A stretch of 64,000 nt of DNA from Bog-756 sp963829235 (GTDB taxonomy: Bacteria > Actinomycetota > Acidimicrobiia > Acidimicrobiales > RAAP-2), in assembly GCA_963829235.1 (NCBI GenBank), contig CAWHIF010000002.1:62001-126000 (forward strand), read 5' to 3'. Shown piece by piece: positions 16,299 through 24,095 of the stretch (the stretch's first letter is position 1; each line of letters opens with the position of its first letter). Below the pieces are notes generated by a model, which worked only from the letters and a program-made list of their open reading frames with translations, was not told the origin of the DNA and searched no databases. The translations under genes and the position numbers were made by a program.

Positions 16299-16723
16299 CG
16301 GATCTGGCGTTCCACGAAGGCGAGGTAGAGGGCCACGGAGAAGGCGAGACTGGTGAAGAGGCTCACGACGAAGAAGATCCAGGGCATCCGCAGCCCCCGC
16401 CTCCTTCCGTCGGTGATCGTCCACAGCGGGAGCAGCACCAGGTTGACCATGATGTAGTCCTGTGCCGCCGAGTCCGCGGCCCAGTTCGAGAAGAGCGCCT
16501 TGGTGAAGCCGACGTATGTCGCCGTGTGACCGTACTGGTGGACGTAACGGATATTGAAGTACCAGCCCAGGCAGAGCGACACGACGCCCAGGAAGTAGTA
16601 CAGACCCTCGAGGGCCGACGTCCTCCCCGCAGCACCGCCGACGAAGAGGCGGCGGTTGCCGAAGAAGGCGATTGCCGTGCTGGCGATGCCGAGGATCCCG
16701 TAGAACACGAGTGAGTAGGTCAT
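16250..16723 (-). CDS. DUF2834-like small membrane protein
   Basis: A 157-residue protein with four to five hydrophobic segments: the N-terminal TYSLVFYGILGIASTAIAFF, GLYYFLGVVSLCLGWYF, DYIMVNLVLLPLWTI and WIFFVVSLFTSLAFSVALYLAF. The pattern and the loop FSNWAADSAAQDYIMVNL fit the DUF2834 family, whose function is unknown. The ATG at 16723 is preceded by GGAGAA. It overlaps the 3' end of the FAD oxidoreductase in convergent orientation. Confidence 0.7.
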   Translation of the reverse strand: MTYSLVFYGILGIASTAIAFFGNRRLFVGGAAGRTSALEGLYYFLGVVSLCLGWYFNIRYVHQYGHTATYVGFTKALFSNWAADSAAQDYIMVNLVLLPLWTITDGRRRGLRMPWIFFVVSLFTSLAFSVALYLAFVERQIRYSRVPAESSTSYPQL

Positions 16724-16876
16724 GACGGTTCTCCGATCTCGCAGTCGCCGAGAGGACGGGACGACGCTCCACCGCGACCCCCGTTGGAGCCCGGCAGTCC
16801 CAGGAATGTACCTGTCGGGCCGGCGGTCCGGCCTCCCTCCTATGATGCAGGCGACCACGACGACCATGGAGGCGAG

Positions 16877-17437
16877 ATGGCAGAGCCAGCACGGCCCCTG
16901 CGGATAGCGCCCGTCCCGCCGGCCGAACGGAGCGGTCGGATCCGTGAACTGCTGGACCAAGCCCGAGTCGGTACCGGTCCGGACGCCAATATCTTCGCCA
17001 CACTGGTCAGGGCGCCGGGGCTCTTCCGGCGGTGGCTCCCGTTCGGCGGCAAGCTGCTGGCCGGGAAACTGCCGGCCCGGGACCGGGAGCTCCTGATCCT
17101 GCGGACCGGTTGGAACTGCGGTGCCGAGTACGAGTGGGCCCAGCACGCGCGGATCGCCCTCGACTGCGGGCTCACCACCGAAGAGATCCGGCGGGTGGTC
17201 CTCGATCCCGTCACTGCCGGGTGGGCGCCGTTCGATGCGACACTCCTGCGCGCCGCCGACGAGTTGCACCTGAGCTCGACCCTCACCGACCGCACGTGGT
17301 CGGAGCTGGCGGAGCGGTACGACACCGAGCAGCTCATCGAACTGCCCATGCTGGTCGGCCACTATCACCTGGTGGCCATGGCCCTCAACACATTCGGTGT
17401 CGAGCTCGACGACGGGCTCACCGGTTTTCCGCAGTGA
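16877..17437 (+). CDS. Carboxymuconolactone decarboxylase (CMD) family protein
   Basis: A 186-residue all-helical protein. The CMD/AhpD-like motif reads WNCGAEYEWAQHARIA (about 80-95), with Cys, Glu and His but only one cysteine of the AhpD CxxC pair, so peroxidase chemistry is unlikely. DRELLILRTG is the conserved preceding helix. The ATG follows GGAGGCGAG. The stop overlaps the start of the SDR gene (GTGA), so the two are coupled; CMD-like proteins are often found with oxidoreductases of ring or ketone breakdown (inference). Confidence 0.85.
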   Translation: MAEPARPLRIAPVPPAERSGRIRELLDQARVGTGPDANIFATLVRAPGLFRRWLPFGGKLLAGKLPARDRELLILRTGWNCGAEYEWAQHARIALDCGLTTEEIRRVVLDPVTAGWAPFDATLLRAADELHLSSTLTDRTWSELAERYDTEQLIELPMLVGHYHLVAMALNTFGVELDDGLTGFPQ

Positions 17438-18258
17438 CCGGATCTCCGCCTCGACCGCAGCCCCGGGCTCCGCTGCTCGACGGACGGCGAATCCTGGTCG
17501 TCGGCGCCGGCACGCAACCGAGCGACGAGGCCGACCCTCCGCCCGGCAACGGGCGGGCCATCAGCATCCGCTGCGGGGCGGAGGGCGCGTCGGTGGCGTG
17601 CCTGGACGTCAGCCGTCCTGCAGCCGCCGAGACACTGACGATGGTCGAGGAGGCCGGGGGCGACGGTGTCGTCGTCGAGGCCGACGTGACCGACGCCGGG
17701 GCATGCTCCCGGGCCCTCGAAGAAGCGGTCAAGGGCCTCGGCGGTCTCGACGGGGTCGTGCTCAACGTGGGTATCGGGCGCGGCATGGGCCTTGCCCACA
17801 CGACGGTCGAGCAGTGGGACCTGACGTTCGCCGTCAACGTCAGGTCCCACTTCCTGCTGAGCCAGGCGGCCATGGGACCGCTGTCACAGGCTGCCACCGA
17901 CGGTGCCCCGGCCGCCCTCGTCTTCGTGTCCTCGGTGGCCGGTCTCAAGCCGGGCAGTCGCATCCCGGCCTACGACTCGTCGAAGGCCGCGTTGGCCGGG
18001 CTGTGCCGGCAGGTGGCCGCCGAGGGCGCCCGTCGCCAGGTCCGGGCCAACGTGGTCGCCCCCGGCCTCGTCGACACCCCGTTGGGTCGGGCGGCCTCGG
18101 CGGGCCGGCCGGCCAGGACCTCGACCCCGATCCCGCTCGGCCGCATGGGGTCGGCCTGGGAGGTGGCCAGCGTGGTGGTGTTCCTCCTGTCGGACCAAGC
18201 CAGTTACGTGACCGGTCAGGTCCTGGCCGTCGACGGAGGCTTGAGCACCCTCATCTGA
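17434..18258 (+). CDS. Short-chain dehydrogenase/reductase (SDR)
   Basis: A 274-residue SDR. The cofactor loop reads VVGAGTQP and then GNGRAISI about ten residues later, a longer loop than the classical TGxxxGxG. VLNVGIGRG stands for the NAG motif, SSVAGLKPG carries the catalytic Ser, and YDSSKAAL the Tyr and Lys. VLAVDGGLSTLI is the standard C-terminus. It probably interconverts an alcohol and a ketone with NAD(P). The GTG start overlaps the CMD stop. The stop codon lies in the first unit of a 10-bp tandem repeat. Confidence 0.88.
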   Translation: MTGSPPRPQPRAPLLDGRRILVVGAGTQPSDEADPPPGNGRAISIRCGAEGASVACLDVSRPAAAETLTMVEEAGGDGVVVEADVTDAGACSRALEEAVKGLGGLDGVVLNVGIGRGMGLAHTTVEQWDLTFAVNVRSHFLLSQAAMGPLSQAATDGAPAALVFVSSVAGLKPGSRIPAYDSSKAALAGLCRQVAAEGARRQVRANVVAPGLVDTPLGRAASAGRPARTSTPIPLGRMGSAWEVASVVVFLLSDQASYVTGQVLAVDGGLSTLI

Positions 18259-18291
18259 CGGCATCTGACGGCAACTGACGGCAACTGACGG
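18252..18291. repeat. Four 10-bp tandem repeats starting inside the SDR stop region
   Basis: CATCTGACGG twice, then CAACTGACGG twice, head to tail. Each unit contains a TGA; the first supplies the SDR stop codon. Confidence 0.8.
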
Positions 18292-18477
18292 GACGGTCTG
18301 CCGGGCCGGCTCCGGGGGCCGGGTGAGGGATTCCCCTGACGACCTTGCCGGGGCCGCGGTCCCGAGTGCGCGCCCGGTAGCGTGCTACGAAACCGAGGAC
18401 CGTACAGGCGGGCACGAAGGTGTGGACGTGAACAGCGCCAGGTGCTGTCGCCGACGTGCCGCCCGAGGAGTCGACCC

Positions 18478-19455
18478 ATGATCATCCATTCGCGTATCGA
18501 CAGTGCCCATCTGGCGGGCAATCTGCTCGGCGACCCCAGCGAGCGGAACGTCTTCGTCTACCTGCCACCCGGCTACGGCGATTCCGATCGTCGCTATCCG
18601 ACTGCGTATCTCCTCCACGCATTCGGCCAGGACGCCGAGGGGCTGGTGTACCCACCCACGGACGGACAGCGGTGGTCGCCCCCGATCGAGGACGTACTGG
18701 ACCCGGTGTTCGGTCGCCTGGGCACGACGCCGATGATCGTCGTGATCCCCGACGGTGACACCCGGTACGGCTGCGGCCAGTGGGTGGACTCCCCGGTGAC
18801 GGGCAACTTCGAGCAGTACGTGGTGCACGACGTGGTCGCCCATGTGGACGGCAACTACCGGTCGCTGCCGGATCCCACCGGTCGCGGTGTGCTCGGATTC
18901 TCCTCGGGCGGGTTCGGGGCCTGGAACCTCGGCTCCCGCAATCCGGGTACGTTCGGCGCGCTGGCCATGCTGTCGGGCGACTCGTTCTTGGATATGACCC
19001 ACAAGACGTTTCTCTACGACTACCTGAGCAGCATCTGGCCGGAGGCGCCCAGCGGGCCGGTCGAGGGGAACCCGGCCTCCGATCTGATCTACGCCTACTC
19101 GGCCGCGTACTCGCCCAATCCGGGCAACCCTCCGCTCTTCGTCGACCTACCGGTCGCCTATCCGAGCGGTGAGCTGATCCAGGAGGTCTGGGACCGCTGG
19201 CTCAGCTTCGATCCGGTCGTGAATTGGCGCGACCGCCTCGACGATCTCCGGAAGCTTCGAGGAATCCTGTTGGATGCCGGCACCCACGACGAGCATCACC
19301 TCGAGTGGGGGCACCGGCTCCTGAGCCACTACCTGGACGAGGCCGGCATCGCCCACCGGTGCACCGAGAACCCGGGAAACCACGGTGGTCGGTCGAGGGA
19401 GAGGATACAGACGGCGTTGCAGTGGATGGCCGGGGTGTTGGCCCCGGACGGCTGA
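18478..19455 (+). CDS. Esterase of the alpha/beta-hydrolase fold (esterase D / mycolyltransferase-like)
   Basis: A 325-residue hydrolase. The nucleophile elbow is GVLGFSSGGFGAW, with the upstream YPTAYLLHAFGQDAEG oxyanion strand and the ERNVFVYLPPGYG start common to the esterase D/Fes/antigen-85 group. GTHDEHHLEWGH and NPGNHGGRSR supply late acidic and His candidates. There is no signal peptide, so it should act in the cytoplasm. The ATG is preceded by GAGGAG. It lies 41 bp upstream of a second, exported esterase gene and is probably co-transcribed with it. Confidence 0.85.
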   Translation: MIIHSRIDSAHLAGNLLGDPSERNVFVYLPPGYGDSDRRYPTAYLLHAFGQDAEGLVYPPTDGQRWSPPIEDVLDPVFGRLGTTPMIVVIPDGDTRYGCGQWVDSPVTGNFEQYVVHDVVAHVDGNYRSLPDPTGRGVLGFSSGGFGAWNLGSRNPGTFGALAMLSGDSFLDMTHKTFLYDYLSSIWPEAPSGPVEGNPASDLIYAYSAAYSPNPGNPPLFVDLPVAYPSGELIQEVWDRWLSFDPVVNWRDRLDDLRKLRGILLDAGTHDEHHLEWGHRLLSHYLDEAGIAHRCTENPGNHGGRSRERIQTALQWMAGVLAPDG

Positions 19456-19496
19456 CCGGTGCGGGACCCGGTCGACAACCCTTGGAGGCTTCCGAC

Positions 19497-20849
19497 ATGA
19501 GGCGGAGCGTGCTGGCGGTGATGTCGGCGCTGGGAATCATCGTCGCCGGGTGCTCGGGCGGACCAGCGACGACCACGACGAGCCCGGGTGGCGTGGTGCA
19601 GCGACAGCACGCCGTCGGCGTCGTGACGGATACCTTCGTGGACGCCACGCGGTCCACCGTGGCGTGGGGACCCGATCCGGTCGAACCGAGCCGCACCCTG
19701 GTCACCACCGTCTGGTACCCCGCCACCGGATCCCCGACGCGGCCGCCTCGTCCCGGAGCCGCGCCGGACCGCAGCCCGGGTGGGTACCCGCTCATCGTGT
19801 TCGCCCACGGGCTCGGCTCCGATCCCCTCCAGTACGAGAAGCTGCTCACCTACTGGGCGGCCGCCGGATTCGTGGTGGCGGCACCGCGGTTCCCCCTCAC
19901 CAGCGACCGCACGCCGGGGGGACCCGACGCCGGTGACGTCGTCAACCAGCCCGGCGACATGAGCTTCGTCATCACCTCCGTCCTGCGGACTTCGGCCCGG
20001 GCCGGCGGCGTCCTGAGCGGCATGGTCGACCCGGCGGAGGTCGGCGCCGCCGGGCACTCGAACGGCGCCATCACCACGCTCGGCCTCGTCGCCAACTCCT
20101 GCTGCCGGGACCGGCGAGTCAAGGCGGCTGTGGTGATGGCAGGCGACGACGTCGCCTTCCCGGGTGGAACCTACGATCTGGCCGACGCCCCGCCGGTGCT
20201 CCTGGTCCATGGCACGGCGGACGAGCTCCTGCCGTACTCGCTGGCCGTCGGCATGTTCAACGGGGCACGGGGACCGAAAGGTCTGGTCACCATCGACGGT
20301 GGCGGGCACGAGTCGGCCGCGGGGCTCTCGGCGCCGTCGTCCGCGGCCGTCCTGCGGACGACCACCGACTTCTTCGCCGCCTACCTCCGTGGCGACCGGG
20401 CGGCCCTCGCTGGCATCTCCGGCGACGGGCGGCGCGGTGTGACGGTGGTGCGATTCGATCCGACGGTGGGCTCGACCGCCACCATCCCGCTCCCTCCGAC
20501 ACCGAAGCTCGACCTCCACGCCTCGGCTACACCGACCACGGGACTGGTGGACGGCCAGGAGGTGACGGTCAGATGGAGCGGCTACACCCCCGGAAAGGTC
20601 GTCAACATCCTGCAATGCTCCCCGAGCGTCGTGCGGTCGAACAGCTCGTCGGCCTGCACCTTCGCCAACGCCAAGATACTCACCCCCGATCCCACGGGGC
20701 AGGGGTCGGTCCAGCTCAGAATGGTGACGGGCACCGTAGGCGCGGGCGTCTGTAACGCCACCCATCCGGGATGCCTGATCGTGGTCAATGACGCCAGCTC
20801 CACGGCTCCGACGGCCTCGGTCAGGATTCCTGTCAGCTTCGGTTCCTGA
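19497..20849 (+). CDS. Exported lipoprotein with alpha/beta-hydrolase and beta-sandwich domains
   Basis: The 450-residue protein has a lipoprotein signal ending in IIVAGCSGG. A cutinase/PAF-acetylhydrolase-like hydrolase follows: oxyanion strand YPLIVFAHGLGS, nucleophile AAGHSNGAITTLG, acid near VLLVHGTADELLPY, and His in IDGGGHESA. The C-terminal part (about 340-450) with paired cysteines (ILQCSPS, SACTFAN, GVCNATHPGCL) resembles the neocarzinostatin-like fold seen in actinobacterial surface proteins. It should be anchored outside the membrane and cleave esters, possibly lipids or polyesters. TTGGAGG precedes the ATG. Confidence 0.85.
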   Translation: MRRSVLAVMSALGIIVAGCSGGPATTTTSPGGVVQRQHAVGVVTDTFVDATRSTVAWGPDPVEPSRTLVTTVWYPATGSPTRPPRPGAAPDRSPGGYPLIVFAHGLGSDPLQYEKLLTYWAAAGFVVAAPRFPLTSDRTPGGPDAGDVVNQPGDMSFVITSVLRTSARAGGVLSGMVDPAEVGAAGHSNGAITTLGLVANSCCRDRRVKAAVVMAGDDVAFPGGTYDLADAPPVLLVHGTADELLPYSLAVGMFNGARGPKGLVTIDGGGHESAAGLSAPSSAAVLRTTTDFFAAYLRGDRAALAGISGDGRRGVTVVRFDPTVGSTATIPLPPTPKLDLHASATPTTGLVDGQEVTVRWSGYTPGKVVNILQCSPSVVRSNSSSACTFANAKILTPDPTGQGSVQLRMVTGTVGAGVCNATHPGCLIVVNDASSTAPTASVRIPVSFGS

Positions 20850-20853
20850 GCCG

Positions 20854-21153
20854 ATGAGTGACGTTGAGGGTGTGCGCCTCGAGATCCACGTCCGACCGAG
20901 CGCATCGTCGACCGCAGTCGGCGGCGAGTACGACCACGCGTTGGTCGTGCGTGTGGTCGAGCCGGCAGACGGGGGGCGGGCGACCGACGCCGCGCTCCGG
21001 GCGGTGGCCGAGGCCCTGTCCGTGCCCCGCCGGTCGGTGACCCTCGTGAGGGGCGCCTCGAGCAGGCGGAAGCTCATCCAGATCGAGGTGGGGACGGCAG
21101 GAGGCCATGGGATCGAGGTGGCCGCGGCGCGCCTTCGGGGCGGCGCTGCCTGA
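20854..21153 (+). CDS. DUF167 / YggU family protein
   Basis: A 99-residue protein with the DUF167 core: RLEIHVRPSASSTAVGGEYD, VVRVVEPADGGRATDAAL, AEALSVPRRSVTLVRGASSR and KLIQIEV. The family is widespread, small and of unknown function. The start is 4 bp after the lipoprotein stop. It is likely on the same transcript although the functions seem unrelated. Confidence 0.88.
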   Translation: MSDVEGVRLEIHVRPSASSTAVGGEYDHALVVRVVEPADGGRATDAALRAVAEALSVPRRSVTLVRGASSRRKLIQIEVGTAGGHGIEVAAARLRGGAA

Positions 21154-21220
21154 TGGAGGCCACGGCCCGGCTCGGGCCCGAGAGCTGCGCCTTCAGCCCG
21201 GCGCTGCCCGGAGCAATGCC

Positions 21221-21742
21221 TTAGCCCGGTGGGTGGTGCATCTCCCAGCAGTAGGCGAACTCACCGCGGTAGGACGGGTCGTAGTGCGAGAATCTGCGCA
21301 CCTGGAAGTTGGGGTTGCCCGGGCCGACCGGAGGGTAGGAGACACCGAGCGGTCCAGACGGTTCGAAGCCGAACCGCCCGTAGTACGCGGGGTTGCCCAG
21401 CAGTACCACCAGTGGGAGATCTGCGAGCTCGGCACGTCGGAGCAACTCGCTCATCAGCGCGGTCCCGATACCGATGCCTTGACGCCCCGGACTGACCGCC
21501 AGTGGCGCCACACCCACGACGTCGCGACCACCGAGGGCGCCCCAACCGGTCAGCACGTGCCCCACGACGGTAGGACCCTCGATGGCCACGAGCTCGAGCT
21601 CGTGGGGGACCGCTCGGAGCGACCAGGTGGCCGCTGCAATCTCGACTTCCTCCTCGCCGTCACGGCTCTCGTCGGAGAACGCATCTCGTACCAGTTCGAG
21701 TATCACGTCACGATCCGCCGCCGACGCCGTGCGGACGGCCAT
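21221..21742 (-). CDS. GNAT family N-acetyltransferase
   Basis: A 173-residue acetyltransferase. The acetyl-CoA site reads VSPGRQGIGIGTALM (pattern Q/RxxGxG/A), followed by VVLLGNPAYYGRFGF, a signature of the small-molecule GNAT group with YYxRFGF. The start is uncertain: ATG 21742 (AVRTASAADRD, the usual family N-terminus) is used; an in-frame ATG ten codons upstream at 21772 is possible. Substrate unknown. Confidence 0.87.
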   Translation of the reverse strand: MAVRTASAADRDVILELVRDAFSDESRDGEEEVEIAAATWSLRAVPHELELVAIEGPTVVGHVLTGWGALGGRDVVGVAPLAVSPGRQGIGIGTALMSELLRRAELADLPLVVLLGNPAYYGRFGFEPSGPLGVSYPPVGPGNPNFQVRRFSHYDPSYRGEFAYCWEMHHPPG

Positions 21743-21860
21743 GTCGGTGCGCACCGGGCCATGATGCACCATCCGGGGAGCGGGAACCCCGGTGCCGCGG
21801 CCGACGTTGACGCTCCGGCCCGACGGAGAGCCAGCCCACCGCGGACCCCCGATCGATGGA

Positions 21861-22079
21861 CTAACGGTCGTCCTGCGGATTCGTGGCCTTGCGGGCGAAG
21901 AGCCAGTAGACGAGTGCGTTGCCCATCTGTACCGCGCTGGCGAGACGCCACACCCACTTCGGGCCACGGATCTCGTCCGGCTGCCGATGCCCGATGTCCC
22001 GCCACGTGAGCGTGGCCACGACGACATGGGCGGCAATGAGCGCACCCAGGAGTTTCGGGTCGAGTCTGCGTCTGGCCAC
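21861..22079 (-). CDS. Small PLDc_N-type membrane protein
   Basis: A 72-residue protein with two hydrophobic segments (LLGALIAAHVVVATLTW and WRLASAVQMGNALVYWLF) around a RDIGHRQPDEIRGPKWVWR loop. That loop is the hallmark of the short phospholipase D N-terminal-like (PLDc_N) membrane proteins of actinobacteria, whose function is unknown. The GTG at 22079 has CACACT 6 nt upstream, a weak form of the leaderless -10 box. Confidence 0.75.
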   Translation of the reverse strand: MARRRLDPKLLGALIAAHVVVATLTWRDIGHRQPDEIRGPKWVWRLASAVQMGNALVYWLFARKATNPQDDR

Positions 22080-22137
22080 GATCCCAGTGTGCCACGGAGA
22101 CGAACTGACCACGGCCGGCGGCGACCACGGGCCCACC

Positions 22138-22512
22138 TCACTCAGGGTCGGGAGGGCCGACCATGCAGAACTCATTTCCCTCCGGGTCGGCCATGACGAG
22201 GACCGTGCCCACGTCGTACCGGTGCATTTCGCCCGTGGAACTCCCGCCGAGCTCCCGGACAGCGCTGAGGGCGGCGTCGAGGTCGTCCACCCAGATGTCC
22301 AGATGGATACGGGTCTTGCCCACCTTCTCCTCGGAGACGGGCTGAAAGGTGATGACGGGGCCACCGGCAACGGTCGGCCCGATCCTCGACCACCCGGGCA
22401 GGCCGGTACCCCGAGCAGGAGCATCGAGCAAACGGCTCCAAAAGGCAGCCGCCCTCGACGGATCGACACAGTCCACGGTGACGGCCGCCCACACTGCTCG
22501 GGTCGCGATCAT
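22138..22512 (-). CDS. VOC family glyoxalase-like protein
   Basis: A 124-residue protein with one full VOC unit pair: AVWAAVTVDCVDPSRAAAFW at the start, KTRIHLDIWVDDLDAALSAV in the middle and VLVMADPEGNEFCMVG at the end. This is the short bleomycin-resistance/glyoxalase layout with metal ligand candidates His and Glu in RIHLD and NEFC. The ATG is preceded by TACGTT at 6 nt, so it is probably leaderless. Confidence 0.85.
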   Translation of the reverse strand: MIATRAVWAAVTVDCVDPSRAAAFWSRLLDAPARGTGLPGWSRIGPTVAGGPVITFQPVSEEKVGKTRIHLDIWVDDLDAALSAVRELGGSSTGEMHRYDVGTVLVMADPEGNEFCMVGPPDPE

Positions 22513-22518
22513 GGGCCG

Positions 22519-22524
22519 AACGTA
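22519..22524 (-). promoter_or_regulatory. -10 box TACGTT, leaderless promoter
   Basis: TACGTT on the minus strand, 6 nt (CGGCCC), then ATG at 22512. Confidence 0.5.
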
Positions 22525-22596
22525 CTCGGTGCCCGGCCGCGCCCAGCCGGCCCATCCGCATGGGGCGTCGTGAGCACGGAGGGCCGCGCCGGGGAA

Positions 22597-22950
22597 TCAG
22601 GAAGAGCCGGCCAGTGCGGACGGATGCTTGGGCTGGTAGAGGCCCAGCCGTCCGCCGCCGGGAAGATGGATCTTCGTCACCGAACCCCACCCCTCCTCCT
22701 CCACCTCCGAGCAGCGGACGCCCTTGGCCAGGAGGGCCGCCATCTCGGCGCCGAGGTCGTCGCACATCAAATACAGCTCGTGCACGCCGTCTTCGTCGCC
22801 CGGGTGCACTGCCAACTCCGCCGGAGGCAGCGCAAAGATCAGCCAATCATGTCCGGCATCGACCGATGGATAGCCGAGCACATCCCGGAAGAACGCCCGA
22901 TCGGCGGAGGCGTCCTTGCTGTAGACGATCACGTGAGCACCGAAGATCAT
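22597..22950 (-). CDS. VOC family protein
   Basis: A 117-residue VOC protein: MIFGAHVIVYSKDASADRAF opens the first unit, DVLGYPSVDAGHDWLIF and VHELYLMCDDLGAEMAAL follow, and the end is SVTKIHLPGGGRLGLYQPKH. Distinct from its neighbour at 22138. The ATG has GAGGAGGG upstream. Ligand or substrate unknown. Confidence 0.83.
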   Translation of the reverse strand: MIFGAHVIVYSKDASADRAFFRDVLGYPSVDAGHDWLIFALPPAELAVHPGDEDGVHELYLMCDDLGAEMAALLAKGVRCSEVEEEGWGSVTKIHLPGGGRLGLYQPKHPSALAGSS

Positions 22951-23068
22951 GGTCGCCCTCCTCGAGCCGGGGTGTTCGCCGGTCGATCCTGCCACAGGAT
23001 GGCGATGGGACGGTAGGCGCCGCGCACGGTGTCGAGGCCACGAGGACTCGGCCGGCCCCGGCGACAAC

Positions 23069-23833
23069 CTATGCATACGTGCGCACCAGGGCCAGGACGT
23101 CGCCGGCATCCGGGCCTTCTCCGCTCAGCGTCGTGGCTGCCGGGTCGAGTCGCCTGGCGGCGACGCCACAGAGGTCGACAGCGGAGCCTCGGATGGTCGT
23201 GACCGCGGGCTCGTTCGGTAGGAAGTCCCACTCTTGGCCGGACGGCCCGACGAGGCGGAAGGCCACTGGACCGCTCATGGTGAGACCCGACAAGGCGAAG
23301 GCGTACGGCAGCGTCCGCCAGGCCAGCCGGGCGATCAGTTGGAGCCGGTCGGTGGGCTCCAGGTCGACTCCCAGCGCCTCGGCGATGTCTCCGGTGTGGA
23401 TCCAGGTCTCAGCCAGCCGGGTGGTGGCCAGGGTCCGGGCCGAGAGGTCCCCGGCCACCCAGGGGACCCGGCGGGAGAGATCCATGTCGCCCAGGATCGC
23501 CACCAGGCCGGTTGCCGCAGTGGTCCAGCGATCCGCCACGACCTCGAAAGGAATGCCCCGCTCCCGGTCGACCATGGCCGCCACGCTCTCGTCGACCGAG
23601 GTTCCTCCAGCCCAGCCGGCTGTGTCCGGGGCGGCGGCACTGATCCTTCCCGTCAGGCTGGCCACGGCCATCTCGTCCGATTGCGCGAGGTGGAGCAGGA
23701 CATCGCTCACCGACCACCCCACGCATCGGGTGGCTGCCTCCGATTCGGCATCCGTCAGGCCGCCCACGAGTGAAGCGGTTTCGGCTTGTTGGCCGGCCAG
23801 CGCCTCGACGACGGTGTCCACGTGGACGAGCAT
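23069..23833 (-). CDS. Maleylpyruvate isomerase (MDMPI) / TIGR03084-like metal-binding protein
   Basis: A 254-residue protein of the mycothiol-dependent maleylpyruvate isomerase/DinB-like group. The N-terminal four-helix bundle contains TRCVGWSVSDVLLHLAQSDEM, with the first metal His, and LAETWIHTGDIAEALG with the second. The C-terminal domain begins near AFRLVGPSGQEWDF. Family members bind a divalent metal and transfer or isomerise with mycothiol. It is only a distant relative of the two MDMPI proteins at 53015 and 61558 and has no regulator beside it. Confidence 0.85.
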   Translation of the reverse strand: MLVHVDTVVEALAGQQAETASLVGGLTDAESEAATRCVGWSVSDVLLHLAQSDEMAVASLTGRISAAAPDTAGWAGGTSVDESVAAMVDRERGIPFEVVADRWTTAATGLVAILGDMDLSRRVPWVAGDLSARTLATTRLAETWIHTGDIAEALGVDLEPTDRLQLIARLAWRTLPYAFALSGLTMSGPVAFRLVGPSGQEWDFLPNEPAVTTIRGSAVDLCGVAARRLDPAATTLSGEGPDAGDVLALVRTYA

Positions 23834-24095
23834 AGAGGGGCATCCGAAACGGGGCTGCCCACCGTTGGGCGGCGGGAGGCGGGCGTCGGACCCCGGCCCA
23901 CCTTCGGCGGAACCCCGATCGACGGGCGCGCCACGATCCCGAGTGGCGGCCGGACGTCAGGCCGGCGACACCGTCACCGGGTCGGTGCAAAGGCACTTCG
24001 GGACCCCGCAACAGTGGTGGCGCCCGTCACCCCGACTCGCTAATGTGCGCTCCTATCGGCTGGTGGTGGCCGGACGGAGATCGGGAGGCGGAGAC

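Noticed and set aside
19329..21077. A 582-codon minus-strand frame opposite the lipoprotein esterase
   Set aside because: Arg/Gly/His-rich composition without motifs; the plus strand has a lipobox and GHSNG.
22560..24095. Upstream extension of the secreted repeat protein frame by about 510 codons
   Set aside because: The extension lies antisense to two clear genes (VOC and MDMPI), and a signal peptide starts right after GTG 24096.
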